This document shows, one piece after another, positions 48,225 through 58,175 of a stretch of DNA of 64,000 bases. Each line of letters begins with the position of its first letter. Position 1 is the stretch's first letter. A program made the position numbers and the translations under genes. The notes beneath the pieces are model-generated. The model had not been told where the DNA came from. It was given only the letters and a program-made list of their open reading frames with translations, and ran no database searches. Origin of the DNA: Chryseobacterium sp. 3008163 (GTDB taxonomy: Bacteria > Bacteroidota > Bacteroidia > Flavobacteriales > Weeksellaceae); NCBI RefSeq assembly GCF_003669035.1, contig NZ_CP033070.1:3782001-3846000 (forward strand), given 5' to 3'.

Positions 48225-48797
48225 TTAGTTGTTAAGTATTTGGCATATCATTACAGTAACAAATGTTACGATGCAGAATATCACTGTATGTTGCCATTTT
48301 TTAATATTTGTTGCTGTTTTAAATCCGTTGTAGAAAATTGCTATACTGTATATCAGGCAACCTACATTTGCTATTGTATATAAAATCATAACCAAAAAAT
48401 CTACAAAAGGAAACACTTCGGTTGGCTGCTGTTGATAGTTGGCCACATTTTCTATTGTATTTTTCACAAAATTAATTCCCTCAAAAGGTATAAGAATGAT
48501 AAGAGGAATCTGCGAAATAAGAACGGCATTTGCGATGTCAATTATTCTTGTTTTACGGTAAAAAACTTTGCCAAGTAGAAACAGAACAGTGATCATTACT
48601 GCAAAACTTATAAAAGTAGGGAGAATTAAATCATATAAATTATTTGTGGTAAACGGTGCGATTCTGTATATGCTTATAAAACATATGTTCGTCCAAAAGC
48701 AAAGCGGGATCGTTAGTAGGAAGAAAATAATACCGACAATAAATAAAGCCTTGTCATCGAACTTTTCAAAAGGATTAAAAATAGTTTTCCAGGTCAT
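48225..48797 (-). CDS. Integral membrane protein, Yip1-like
   Basis: The 190-residue protein has five or six hydrophobic segments starting at about residue 17 (ALFIVGIIFFLLTIPLCFW). The layout resembles the bacterial YIP1 family. It has no enzyme motif. It ends 12 bases before the serine hydrolase start and follows the 134-residue gene by three bases, so these genes are likely an operon. Confidence 0.7.
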   Translation of the reverse strand: MTWKTIFNPFEKFDDKALFIVGIIFFLLTIPLCFWTNICFISIYRIAPFTTNNLYDLILPTFISFAVMITVLFLLGKVFYRKTRIIDIANAVLISQIPLIILIPFEGINFVKNTIENVANYQQQPTEVFPFVDFLVMILYTIANVGCLIYSIAIFYNGFKTATNIKKWQHTVIFCIVTFVTVMICQILNN

Positions 48798-48800
48798 GTT

Positions 48801-49205
48801 TTATTTTTTTACAATAATGTTGGGATTTATTTTAAGCAGATCATTTTCAAAATCACTGAAGTTTTTAGGAGATATAATGATGCTTCCATTTGTGAAATAA
48901 ATTTCTACTCTCCCGATAATACTGGGAGCCGGCGAAGAAATCATATTTCCGGTTTTTTCTATTTTGTAAATATCATTTACCTTGATCTTTGTGGTTCCGA
49001 AAATTGAATTTTTCACATACAAAAACTCAGCATCAATCTTATACCGAATGGTCAGCATCAATAATAGTATCGCTACGAAAATCGCACATGGCACTAATAC
49101 AATTTCCCAATTTCCATTTTTCACATCCAGAGAAATCGGCAATAAAATAATCAGAAAAATAGGAACTATCAATTCCCAACCAATTCTTGCAGGTATATTT
49201 TTCAT
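48801..49205 (-). CDS. Membrane-anchored PH-like domain protein
   Basis: Two N-terminal hydrophobic helices (WELIVPIFLIILLPISL and IVLVPCAIFVAILLLMLTI) precede ~85 residues of beta strands (AEFLYVKNSIFGTTKIKVND IYKI type), matching the bacterial PH domain arrangement. It lies between the DUF2089 and Yip1-like genes in the same operon. Confidence 0.7.
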   Translation of the reverse strand: MKNIPARIGWELIVPIFLIILLPISLDVKNGNWEIVLVPCAIFVAILLLMLTIRYKIDAEFLYVKNSIFGTTKIKVNDIYKIEKTGNMISSPAPSIIGRVEIYFTNGSIIISPKNFSDFENDLLKINPNIIVKK

Positions 49206-49221
49206 AGATAGATTTTTATTA

Positions 49222-49488
49222 TTAACCGTTTAATCTTTTTATTTTTTCAATCAAATCGTCCATTTTATTTCTCATGGTCGGATAGGAGAGTTCGGCTTGT
49301 TTTGCCATTTCTTTTATGCTTCCGCTGGAAAGAAAAAAATTGAGAATGAAATCCTGCTCGTCCCGTGCCAATTTCAGAAGTACTGGAAGCTCGTAATTTC
49401 CGTTGACTTCAGTTTTACAGTCAGGGCATTTCATCTGACTGACCTGAAGTGTGTGATCGCAACTCGGACAAATAATGGGTAACTTCAT
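49222..49488 (-). CDS. DUF2089 family regulator-like protein
   Basis: The 88-residue protein has an N-terminal zinc ribbon (CPSCDHTL...CPDC) and a C-terminal HTH-like region (GSIKEMAKQAELSYPTMRNK). DUF2089 proteins usually head small operons with membrane proteins, as here, and probably regulate them by binding DNA. Confidence 0.88.
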   Translation of the reverse strand: MKLPIICPSCDHTLQVSQMKCPDCKTEVNGNYELPVLLKLARDEQDFILNFFLSSGSIKEMAKQAELSYPTMRNKMDDLIEKIKRLNG

Positions 49489-49622
49489 TGAGTTTTATTT
49501 CTGTAAAAGTAATAATAATTTTAATAAAGTTAAAATATTTTTTAATAAAGTTAAAGGTTGTTATGAAATTTGACATGAAAAAAACTTCCCGAAAGAAGTT
49601 TAATTAAGATTTAAGTGAAAAT

Positions 49623-50467
49623 TTATTTATCTAAGATTCCACGTATTTTGTTTGCATTTTCTATGAGTTCACCGAGATATTCAAAGTTCTCTTTTTCCAA
49701 AGCAGATTTGAATTTTTTAATTGAGAAATATGCTCGTTCAAAACATCCAAGACATTTTCTTTATTTTGTTTAAAGATTGGAACCCACATTTCCGGATGAG
49801 ACTTTGCGAGACGAACTGTACTCGAAAAACCAGAACTTGCCAATTGAAAAATAGTTTCCTCTTCCTTTTCTTTCTCCAAAACCGTATTGGCAAGCGCATA
49901 AGAGGTGATGTGCGAAATATGTGAAATGTAAGCAGTGTGAAGATCATGTGCTTCAGCATTCATATAAATCAAATGCATATCTAATTTTTCAACAATGGTT
50001 TGAACCAATTTTAACGCATCTTCTGCAGAATCTTCAAGATCACAAATTACTCCGGCTTTTCCCGAAAAACTCTCTGCAATTGCAGATTTCGGCCCGTGAT
50101 TTTCCGTTCCCCACATTGGGTGGAAAGCGACAAATCTTGATCTCATTGGATGATTTTTTACCGAGTTGACAATTCCTGCTTTCGTAGAACCAACATCCAT
50201 CACGGTTTGTGATTCTGAAATTATATCTAAAACCTTAGGCAGAATTTTTCTTGCCGCATCCACAGGAATCGCAATGATAATTAAATCTGAATTTTTAATT
50301 CCATGTTCAAAATCTGTCTGTTCGTCGATGATGTTTAAAGCTAAAGCTTCGTTTAAATTATCTGTATTGTTATCAATTCCATAAATGAAGTTGACCGCTT
50401 TTTTTTCTTTTAATTTTAAGGCGATTGAGCCTCCAATCAATCCTACACCAATAATGCTTATGTTCAT
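49623..50467 (-). CDS. tyrA: Prephenate dehydrogenase, with one frame change near the end
   Basis: I start at the ATG at 50467 (MNISIIGVGLIGGSIALKLK), a Rossmann fold with GxGxxGG at residues 7-13. DVGSTKAGI, FHPMWGTENHGP and SHITSYALANTVL are family blocks. A T6 tract (49713-49718) is one base short; restoring it extends the protein to LGELIENANKIRGILDK and a stop at 49623, about 282 residues. The enzyme makes 4-hydroxyphenylpyruvate for tyrosine synthesis. A hairpin with a T-run lies 20 bases upstream of the start. Confidence 0.9.
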
Positions 50468-50487
50468 TTTTTTCAATTTAAAAATAA

Positions 50488-50513
50488 AAAACCCCGTCCG
50501 AGGACGAGGTTTT
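50488..50513 (-). terminator. Terminator hairpin in the tyrA leader (possible attenuator)
   Basis: On the minus strand AAAACCTCGTCC and GGACGGGGTTTT form a 12-base stem (one mismatch) followed by T6, ending 20 bases before the tyrA ATG. A separate terminator for the upstream antiporter exists at 50628-50658, so this one may control tyrA. Confidence 0.6.
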
Positions 50514-50627
50514 AAGTTATATAACAAGAATCTCTATCCCAAATTTGAGCTGAAAATTCTATAATAATATGTTCTGTTTTTGTTAATCACAAAGCGAAGA
50601 TAGTAATTTTTTGTTTCTTTGAAATAA

Positions 50628-50658
50628 AAAAGACCAAACTTTTGGGTTCGATCTTTAA
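50628..50658 (-). terminator. Antiporter terminator
   Basis: AAAGATCGAACC and GGTCTTT-type arms pair around the AAAAG loop, followed by T6 on the minus strand, about 50 bases after the antiporter stop. Confidence 0.65.
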
Positions 50659-50709
50659 AAAATTTAATCGTTTAATGTATGAGTACTAATTGATGATTAG
50701 TTAAAAACA

Positions 50710-52992
50710 TTACGGATTAGAGATAATCAATGTTGAAGGAATGTCTGAAAGCCAAAGACTTTTTGAGTCGATAAGACCTCGCCAGCTTTTTTTGCTGATT
50801 AGCATAAGATCCTGTGAGTTTAAAAATTCCTTCTCAATTTTTTTCTCGTTATATAAAGTGATGTGATTGGGTGCAACCTGTTCGATACTTCTGATGAGCT
50901 CTTTTACCTCAATATTGCTTCTTATCTGTCCGGCAACATCCAAAATAATAATCTGCGAATTGTTATTGTTGATCAATCTTTTCGCATATTCAAGCAGATA
51001 AAAATCGCTTAAATTAAAAATAGGAACAAATACTTTTTCGGCTGAAGTAAATTCTTTTTCAACCAAAACACCCACCGGAATATTTGTTTTATCCAAAATC
51101 TGCAAGGTGAAATCATCAAAAGGAGAGTTGTTGAAAATATAACTTTTCCCTTTTACAGTATTCAGTAATTTTTCCGGGTTGATGATTTTTGTGGTAAAGC
51201 CTAAAAGTCTTCCGAGTAAACTTCCTTCATACATCGATTTCCCGAGCATGATTAAAAGTAAATCGTAATTTCCTTTGTTTGAAATGCTTGTAAGATCACT
51301 TTCAATATCGGTTGATGCTTTGAAAAGGGTGGTCACTTCCAACTGAAGTTCATCTGAGGTTTGAATGACTTTTTTAAATTGTTCTTTCTCGAAATTTTCA
51401 ATATCAAAAGCGTGCAATTCATCTACCGGCGCGATATTCATCGCGGTTACGCTTTTGTTTCCGTTCATTTTGTGAGTGAAATTGTCGGCTAATCTTAATA
51501 ATGTACTTCCGGATTCGGCAGTGTCAAAAGATAAGAGAACTTTATATTTTGCATCATCATTTTCCTGTTCTTCATCGTCCATTGTCGATTTCTTTCCTTT
51601 AAAAAGATAATTGATAAGATCAAGGCAAGGGCCGGTCATGAAAGTGGTAAATAATGCCATGATGACCAACATTGCAAATAATTCCGGACCTAAAACTCCT
51701 AAATCATAACCAATATTTAGTACAATTAATTCTGTAAGCCCTCTCGTATTCATCAATGCTCCAATGGTGAGACTGTCTTTCCAGCTCATTTTGAGGAATT
51801 TTGAAGTCAGTGCACTTCCTACAAATTTCCCGGTAACAGCAGTTAGTATAATGAAGCCACCGATTTTCCAAAGATGGGGATCGTTTAACAAACCAATCTG
51901 AGTACGCAATCCCGTAAATACAAAGAATAAAGGAAGCAATAAAACCAAAGCAACATCTTCAATTTTTTCAATGAAAAGATTTCTGAATTTTACATTTTCT
52001 GGCATAATGGCACCTGCCATAAATGCTCCGAAGAGAGCGTGAATTCCGATAACTTCTGTTGCGTATGATGAAATAATTAAGATTAGGAAAAATACAGCAA
52101 CCAATGGTTTGCTGATAAAACCTTTGCCTTTTTGCGATTCAGCAATTCGGTGTAAGAAAGGTCGTACGGCTTTAATCATAAAAAAGACATACAATATCGC
52201 CATTAAAATAACAAATACTGAACCTGAGAACGACCCTGCTTTTACAACCGCAATTACAGCTGCCAATATACACCACGCCGTAATATCATCTGCAGCGGCG
52301 CAGGTAATTACAACGGTTCCGATTTTTGTCTTATGAAGATTTCTTTCCTGGACGATTCTTGCCAAAACTGGAAATGCGGTGATACTCATCGCAATGGCTA
52401 TAAATAAGGCAAACGAACTGAACTGAATTCCCTCAGGAGCAAATTCTTTATAGATAAAATAAGAAAGCCCAACTCCCAAAGCAAACGGAAAAATAATACT
52501 TGCATGGCTGATGACCACTGCATCATGTGCTTTTTTACGTAGAACGCTTAAATCAAGTTCCATCCCAACGATGTACATGAAAAGTATCAAACCAATCTGA
52601 CTCAAGAACTGTAAATTCCCAAGTGACTCTTTAGGGAAAATGAATGCCGAAAGTTCTGGGAAATAAAGTCCAAAAAGTGAAGGTCCCAAAACGATTCCGG
52701 CAATCATTTCACCAATCACGGAAGGTTGTTTTAGTTTAACGCAAATCCAGCCAAATAGTTTTGCGACAAGAATGATGGTCACAATCTGAGCTAATAAAAG
52801 TGCGAGTGGATGATGAAGATTCGTCATAAAAGAATCGGTGAAATTCTCCCACATCGTAGATCCTGTCGCTTTACTTGGAGCAATATTTTCTCCTATTTCT
52901 AAAGTTTTTCCTTCGATAAAAAACCAGTACATCAAGCATGAAAAGAATGCGATGGTACTGATATAAAAGATAATATTTTTGTATTTCCCCAT
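50710..52992 (-). CDS. CPA2-type cation/proton antiporter with cytosolic USP-like domain
   Basis: The ~760-residue protein has an N-terminal membrane anchor, then a 12-helix Na+/H+ exchanger domain (about 65-470) with GEMIAGIVLGPSLFG and the CAAADDITAWCILA block whose DD is the ion-binding pair. The last ~270 residues form a soluble universal-stress-like region (YKVLLSFDTAESGSTLLRLA). It probably exchanges K+ or Na+ for H+ at the inner membrane, gated by the cytosolic domain. It is monocistronic. Confidence 0.9.
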   Translation of the reverse strand: MGKYKNIIFYISTIAFFSCLMYWFFIEGKTLEIGENIAPSKATGSTMWENFTDSFMTNLHHPLALLLAQIVTIILVAKLFGWICVKLKQPSVIGEMIAGIVLGPSLFGLYFPELSAFIFPKESLGNLQFLSQIGLILFMYIVGMELDLSVLRKKAHDAVVISHASIIFPFALGVGLSYFIYKEFAPEGIQFSSFALFIAIAMSITAFPVLARIVQERNLHKTKIGTVVITCAAADDITAWCILAAVIAVVKAGSFSGSVFVILMAILYVFFMIKAVRPFLHRIAESQKGKGFISKPLVAVFFLILIISSYATEVIGIHALFGAFMAGAIMPENVKFRNLFIEKIEDVALVLLLPLFFVFTGLRTQIGLLNDPHLWKIGGFIILTAVTGKFVGSALTSKFLKMSWKDSLTIGALMNTRGLTELIVLNIGYDLGVLGPELFAMLVIMALFTTFMTGPCLDLINYLFKGKKSTMDDEEQENDDAKYKVLLSFDTAESGSTLLRLADNFTHKMNGNKSVTAMNIAPVDELHAFDIENFEKEQFKKVIQTSDELQLEVTTLFKASTDIESDLTSISNKGNYDLLLIMLGKSMYEGSLLGRLLGFTTKIINPEKLLNTVKGKSYIFNNSPFDDFTLQILDKTNIPVGVLVEKEFTSAEKVFVPIFNLSDFYLLEYAKRLINNNNSQIIILDVAGQIRSNIEVKELIRSIEQVAPNHITLYNEKKIEKEFLNSQDLMLISKKSWRGLIDSKSLWLSDIPSTLIISNP

Positions 52993-53095
52993 AATCAATA
53001 ATCATTTTATTTGAACGCTAATTTCTAAAGAATAAACGGATGGTAAAAGTTGTTTTTTTGAAATGTAATAAATGCACAGAATAATGTAACGAAAC

Positions 53096-53485
53096 TTATC
53101 TGAAGCTGTAGCCCAACCCAATTCCCATTTTCCAAGCGCCATTGTCTGTGGATGTTTTCGTATTATAATAGAACGGAATCTGTAATGCTACTTTTTTGTA
53201 AATCACTGCTAAACCAACTCCTAGTGTAGGCATAATCGGTGAGTTTTTTGTTCCAGTTGATTGGTCTTCTTTAATTCTCAGTGAAGGTAACATTCCGATC
53301 ATCATTTTGGTGTTTTTATATTTGAAATTGACGTTCGGACCTGTGAAATTGATGAATGCACCATGGTCGACATATCCTGCAACGGCAATTCCATCAAAAA
53401 GTGAAACTTTTATTTTTGAATCAGTTTCCTGCGAAAAGAGTAGAGCGGATGTAAGAATTCCAAAGATGGATAGAATTTTTTTCAT
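53096..53485 (-). CDS. Exported hypothetical protein (129 aa)
   Basis: A signal peptide (MKKILSIFGILTSALLFSQ) is followed by short amphipathic strands (KVALQIPFYYNT, WKMGIGLGYSFR) that end in an aromatic residue followed by Arg, suggesting a small outer-membrane barrel or fragment. No family is recognised. It stands alone between the antiporter and a two-component system. Confidence 0.68.
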   Translation of the reverse strand: MKKILSIFGILTSALLFSQETDSKIKVSLFDGIAVAGYVDHGAFINFTGPNVNFKYKNTKMMIGMLPSLRIKEDQSTGTKNSPIMPTLGVGLAVIYKKVALQIPFYYNTKTSTDNGAWKMGIGLGYSFR

Positions 53486-53594
53486 TGTACGTTATTTAAT
53501 CAGGACGCAAAAATAGTTTGATTAAACAACCGTTTAAAGTTAATGTAATGAAACAGCAAAATTATGCAGTGAAAGTTGAAAAGTCTGAAAAATC

Positions 53595-54305
53595 CTATTT
53601 TCCGAATCTTTCCATCAGTGAATTTTTATAGGTTTCGCCAATCTGTAATTTTAAATAATGATCGTTTTCTGCGGGAATCGTCGTGATAATTTCACTCGTC
53701 GACAAAACTTTTACAGATGATAAAGCGATAATTTCTTTTTTGTTGACCTGCGCAAAATCTTTGGAAGGCAACATTTCTAAAAGAGATTTGAAATTCAGAT
53801 TTTTCAGCACGATAGTGGTTCCGTCTTTCAGGATAATATCTTTGTCGCGGCTGTCGATTTCTGAGGTTTTAATGTAAGCAATCTGCTCTGTGAATATGGT
53901 CGATTTTCCGATATTGCTGTTCCATTCGATGGATTCTTTCTGCGGGAGATGACTGAACAAATCTGCAGCTTTTTCAAAAGCCTGAAGCAGTCTTTCTTTT
54001 TTTATGGGTTTCCGTACGTAATCAACAACATTTAAATCAAAAGCTTCGGCAGCGTATTCTTTGTAAGCCGTTGTGAAAATGATTTTTTTTGAATCTGAAA
54101 TTAATTCTGCGACCTGAAGTCCGGTCATTCCCGGCATTTCTATATCTAAAATACAGAGGTCACAATCGATAGAATTGATTTCACTCAGGAAAATTTTAGG
54201 ATCATTAAAAGATTTTACAACTTCTACATTGTCAATCTGTTCGCACAGAAGTTTTAAGTAACTTATGGCAAGAAGTTCATCATCAAGAATAACGCATTTT
54301 ATCAT
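53595..54305 (-). CDS. LytTR-type response regulator
   Basis: The 236-residue protein has a receiver domain (CVILDDELLAI, phospho-acceptor D54 in LCILDIEMPGM, TTAYKEYA, VRKPI) and a C-terminal LytTR DNA-binding domain (IAYIKTSEIDSRDKDIIL, FAQVNKKEIIAL). It overlaps the sensor kinase gene by 23 bases. LytTR regulators usually control envelope or virulence functions. The target is unknown. Confidence 0.93.
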   Translation of the reverse strand: MIKCVILDDELLAISYLKLLCEQIDNVEVVKSFNDPKIFLSEINSIDCDLCILDIEMPGMTGLQVAELISDSKKIIFTTAYKEYAAEAFDLNVVDYVRKPIKKERLLQAFEKAADLFSHLPQKESIEWNSNIGKSTIFTEQIAYIKTSEIDSRDKDIILKDGTTIVLKNLNFKSLLEMLPSKDFAQVNKKEIIALSSVKVLSTSEIITTIPAENDHYLKLQIGETYKNSLMERFGK

Positions 54306-55053
54306 GGAATTCGCCTAAATTGATTGTTAATTCTGCTGTGAAGATACCATTTTTTGAGCTTTTTTGAAGCGTGTAAAAATTGTTGTAAATCATTTTTAAA
54401 CGCTGATCCAAAGACTGACTTCCAAAACCACTGTGCTCTTTTTCCAAAATATTTTTTAACGAAGCTTTGTTGCTGACTTTCATCGTGAAAATTCTGTTTT
54501 CCAGCTCAAGATGAATGGCGATGAAAGAATCTTGTGCCAAGAAATCTGTGTGTTTAAAGGCATTTTCAATTAAATCTACAGAAATCAGAGGTGCAAAAAC
54601 TTTTTCTTCATATATCGCATCAGACTTATCAATTTTAGATTTAATTCTGAAATCAAAAAGCGGATTGATCTTGATTTTATTAATTTCAATCAGGCTTAAA
54701 GCAAAACTAAATTCTTCTTTTGGGCTTACAAATTTGTTGTTGCTTTCGTATAAAATATAATCCAAAACATTCGCCAGTTTATCCAATGACATATACGTTT
54801 GATAGGCGTGAGACTGTACCGAATTCAGAATGTTTTTGAATAAGTGAGGATTCAGTTTTGTGCCAATATGCTCGAGCTGAACTTCGTTTAATCGCTGCTC
54901 AATTAACTTATTGGTTTCAGAAAGTTTAGCATTTCTCTTTCTGAAACTTTGATTTTGACTGAATAAATAAATACTTACCGTGAGAAAAAAGAAAATAGCA
55001 AAAACTCCAACGAAAATCAGATAATCGTGAATCATGTAGTAATTGCCGTCCAT
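54283..55053 (-). CDS. LytS-type sensor histidine kinase
   Basis: A single N-terminal membrane helix (LIFVGVFAIFFFLTVSIYLF) is followed by a coiled segment and the His_kinase domain (HIGTKLNPHLFKNILNSVQS, with the phosphorylated His in NPHLFKN), then an ATPase region (LIENAFKHTD). It has no large sensor domain, so it probably senses membrane state or a partner. It overlaps the response regulator by 23 bases. Confidence 0.92.
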   Translation of the reverse strand: MDGNYYMIHDYLIFVGVFAIFFFLTVSIYLFSQNQSFRKRNAKLSETNKLIEQRLNEVQLEHIGTKLNPHLFKNILNSVQSHAYQTYMSLDKLANVLDYILYESNNKFVSPKEEFSFALSLIEINKIKINPLFDFRIKSKIDKSDAIYEEKVFAPLISVDLIENAFKHTDFLAQDSFIAIHLELENRIFTMKVSNKASLKNILEKEHSGFGSQSLDQRLKMIYNNFYTLQKSSKNGIFTAELTINLGEFHDKMRYS

Positions 55054-55062
55054 CTCAGTAGA

Positions 55063-55434
55063 TTATTTTATTTTTTTTAAGCCTAATAACTGAGTTTCTT
55101 CAGCACATTTTTCGAAAGTAACTTCGTAACGAGGATTATTTTCAGGATAAGAAATCAGATAATCCGGACAAGGTTTTTTCTGAGCATGACTTCTATCAAA
55201 ATCAACTTTCCCTTGTGTAATGATGCTGTCTTTTATAAACTTTTCATCTACTTTTAAAGCAGTCATTTGAGCTTTGAAATTTTCAGAATATTTAAAATCT
55301 TTAGATAAAGTTTCGGCGATTACACGGCTGTTGGGCAAATATCCACTGCAGCTCACACCTTTTTTATTAAGAACAAAAAATACAATAACCAATCCGGGAA
55401 CTAGACCAATTAAAAAGAATTTGATTTTTTTCAT
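55063..55434 (-). CDS. Membrane-anchored hypothetical protein (123 aa)
   Basis: The N-terminal helix MKKIKFFLIGLVPGLVIVFF anchors a ~100-residue extracytosolic part with three Cys. No family is recognised. It is nine bases upstream of the histidine kinase and follows ald, so it may belong to that operon as an accessory or sensor protein. Confidence 0.65.
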   Translation of the reverse strand: MKKIKFFLIGLVPGLVIVFFVLNKKGVSCSGYLPNSRVIAETLSKDFKYSENFKAQMTALKVDEKFIKDSIITQGKVDFDRSHAQKKPCPDYLISYPENNPRYEVTFEKCAEETQLLGLKKIK

Positions 55435-55452
55435 AAGAAAATAAAATATCCA

Positions 55453-56645
55453 CTAAAAAATTAAAAGATTGATGTCATGATAAGTAAGTCCGAAACGGTC
55501 GCAGATTACCTTCTTGGTATGTCTTCCTTTGTACATATAGAGACTTTGCTTCATTTCGTTTTTGCGGATCAGCATATTTTCGAAACCTCCTTCCACATCG
55601 TAATTTAGAATATAAGAAAGGAAAAAATTTGAGATTGCCTTCGTGGTTGTTCTTGGCATTTTTGAGGTCAGATTCGGAAGTCCGCAATGGATAACACCAT
55701 GTTTGATGATGTAAGGATCTTCCATTGTCGTCAATTCTGATGTTTCAACTACTTTGCCGTAATCAATGGCAATATCGATGATGACGCTACCTTTTTTCAT
55801 TTTGCAAACCATTTCTTCGGTGACAATAGGTTGCATATTCAATCTTGGAAGGGCTCCGATGACAACATCGGCACGTCTGAGACTTTTGCTTAATTCCTTT
55901 GGATCAATAATTGAAGTGGGAACTCTGCTGTCAACCAATGTGTGAAGTCTTCTCAGTTTTGAAAGTGAATTGTCAAAAACTTTTACGCTTGCTCCCAAAC
56001 CGATGGCAGCTTTTGTGGCAAATTCGCCAACGATTCCTGCACCTAAAACAACAACTTCTGCAGGTCTCACTCCTGTGATTCCGCCAAGCATGAGTCCGTT
56101 TGAAAGGGCTAGTAATTCTGAGGCATATAAAATAGAAACCGTACCTGCAATTTCGCCGATTAATCTTACCAAAGCCAATTGTTTGTACTCATCAGCGATA
56201 AATTCAAAGGCTATAGCGTTGATTTTTTCTCTGCCAGTTTTATGAAATAATCTTGATCTCTAAGATTGATCTGTAAAGCGGAAACGAGGTAGGTATTAGG
56301 TTTTAAATAATCAATTTCTTCATCTGTAGGCGGATTGATTTTTAAAATCAAATCCTGACTGAAGGCTTCTTTGGGGTCCTTCGTAATAATTGCTCCCGAT
56401 TCTGAGTACTGAAGATCGGTGAAAAAAGAACCTTGTCCTGCACCAGATTCTACAATGATTTCATGACCGTGCTGTACCAAAACCTGCACTGCGTCGGGTG
56501 TTATACAAGTTCGTCTTTCGTTGAGACAGGTTTCTTTAGGAATTCCTATACTGAATTGTTTGCCCTTTTTAATAACTTCCAACTTTTCCTCCTTTGGCAT
56601 TAGTTCTTCCTCGGAAAAAGGAGTAAAAATATTTGTGGTACTCAT
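55453..56645 (-). CDS. ald: Alanine dehydrogenase, with one frame change
   Basis: Two frames join at a T6 tract (56223-56228) one base short, giving ~398 residues. The N-terminal part has SIGIPKETCLNERRTCITPD and EIIVESGAGQGSFFTD; the second has VVLGAGIVGEFATKAAIGLG (NAD binding) and KKGSVIIDIAIDYGKVVETS. The family converts alanine to pyruvate and ammonia with NAD+. The 'flavobacterial' form has an N-terminal extension of about 30 residues, seen here. It is the first gene of a minus-strand run. Confidence 0.9.
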
Positions 56646-56715
56646 TTTAAATTCAATTATGACTTACTGAAAATTACTAATACAATCGATTTATTAGAAC
56701 AAAGATACATAATAT

Positions 56716-57123
56716 TTAGTCGAAACTGATTTCTCTGCTTTCACCGTTATTGTGGATGCTCATCGTGTGGTACTTTAGTCCATAGAGTTCTTCTTCATAA
56801 ACTTCAGGCCATTCGATAATGCACAAATAGGCATTGTCTAGATATTCTTCGATACCGATATCAAAAACTTCTTCAATATTTTTTAATCGATACAAATCAA
56901 AATGATAGACTTTTCCTTTAGATGTATTGTATTCGTTTACAATAGAGTAGGTGGGTGAATTTACCTCGTCTTCACTACCTAAATTTTTAAGCAAAAACTG
57001 AGTAAATGTAGTTTTTCCGGCTCCTAAATTTCCCTTTAGTAATAAAATGGGATGTTGAAGCTGAGGAGTAATTTCTTCTACAACGTTTTGCCAGTCGTCT
57101 AATTTGGTAATATTGAAATTCAT
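56716..57123 (-). CDS. tsaE: tRNA threonylcarbamoyladenosine biosynthesis protein TsaE
   Basis: The 135-residue protein has Walker A GNLGAGKTTFTQ (31-42), VNSPTYSIVNEY and HFDLYRLKNIEEVFDIGIEEY, the TsaE signature blocks. It is the ATPase of the t6A37 tRNA modification complex. It starts inside the end of the preceding gene (overlap of four bases). Confidence 0.95.
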   Translation of the reverse strand: MNFNITKLDDWQNVVEEITPQLQHPILLLKGNLGAGKTTFTQFLLKNLGSEDEVNSPTYSIVNEYNTSKGKVYHFDLYRLKNIEEVFDIGIEEYLDNAYLCIIEWPEVYEEELYGLKYHTMSIHNNGESREISFD

Positions 57124-57725
57124 TTTTTATTTAAATTTTTCAAATATAATTCATGAAAATATTTTGTTCTTGCCAAGGCTCTTTCAGGATATCTGATTCG
57201 ATTATTCTTAACAGGATTTTCGTACAAAGCAATTACTTCTGCAATTTCTAAAGAAGTCAAATCTTTTATATCCTTATCAAAAAGAGATTTTGAAACTTCG
57301 TCAATCCCTTTTCTATTTTCTAAAAAGTCAAAATTACTGAAATTAAAATTTAAACAATCTGTCTGACTGTAATTCTGCTCAAGATATCTTGTTACTAGGA
57401 AATAATCTAAAGAATTTTTATTTTTAATATCCAAAGAAGGAAATATTCTGAAACCCATTTCTCTGCAGGGACATTCCAACATTTTATTTTGTCCTAATAA
57501 AACTTTTAGATTGTAGTTCCAAGAGTCTTTAGTTAAAGAATTTTTGTAGATTACACTGTAAAAAGTGGTGAAATTTTGAGGTAATTTATGAGTACTTCTA
57601 ATTTTAAAAGTAATTACTCTTCTGTCATCATGGCTTAAAATATATATGCCTCCGAATTCTATGTAGGTTAAGAAAATGATAAATAAAAAAAATGCGAATA
57701 TTAAAGTACGTTTCAAATATTTCAT
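57120..57725 (-). CDS. Membrane-anchored hypothetical protein (~201 aa)
   Basis: A single N-terminal hydrophobic helix (LIFAFFLFIIFLTYIEFG) precedes a ~175-residue part with family-like aromatic and basic motifs (HDDRRVITFKIR, YPERALARTKYFHELYLKN). The C-terminal half is helical. A peptidoglycan transglycosylase-like role cannot be excluded, but I do not recognise it. It overlaps tsaE. Confidence 0.65.
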   Translation of the reverse strand: MKYLKRTLIFAFFLFIIFLTYIEFGGIYILSHDDRRVITFKIRSTHKLPQNFTTFYSVIYKNSLTKDSWNYNLKVLLGQNKMLECPCREMGFRIFPSLDIKNKNSLDYFLVTRYLEQNYSQTDCLNFNFSNFDFLENRKGIDEVSKSLFDKDIKDLTSLEIAEVIALYENPVKNNRIRYPERALARTKYFHELYLKNLNKK

Positions 57726-57743
57726 AATCAAAAATATAAAATT

Positions 57744-58156
57744 ATGAAAAAAGCTAAATATTTTATCATGTTATTTTTGATTGCTGTGTCTTGCCGTAAT
57801 TAGAAAGTTTCTTTACATTATTATAATGGTCTGAGTTACAATAATAATTGGATTTTGGCATCATCTACTCGAATTTTCTTTGAATCGGATGAGGAAATGC
57901 AATAGTTAAAATCAAGAATAAAACTTTAAAAAAAGAACTTTTTGATATTAGAGATAAAATTGTAGCTAAAAATCAGATTTTAGATTTTGATGATGGTTAT
58001 TATACATTTGCATTTATTACTGAAAAAGACACTTTATTTGCTGATAGCGGATTGCAATTTTGGAAATATAAAGACAGAGGTTTGGCAGTGAAGCTCAGTG
58101 ATATTTCGAAAAAGAAAATTTTAGAGCATTACAAAATTAGTCCAAACCAATACTGA
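57744..58156 (+). pseudogene. Lipoprotein-like gene with an in-frame stop and a frame change
   Basis: The ATG at 57744 starts a lipoprotein signal (LFLIAVSCRN, lipobox Cys at about residue 17). A TAG follows two codons later, but the same frame continues as readable protein (SSTRIFFESDEEM). Near 57899 one missing G would lead into VKIKNKTLKKELFDIRD, ending at 58156. The whole would be ~137 residues. Since the first break is a stop rather than a homopolymer slip, decay is possible, but a sequencing error cannot be ruled out. Confidence 0.55.
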
Positions 58157-58175
58157 AATTTGTATTTTTGCATTA

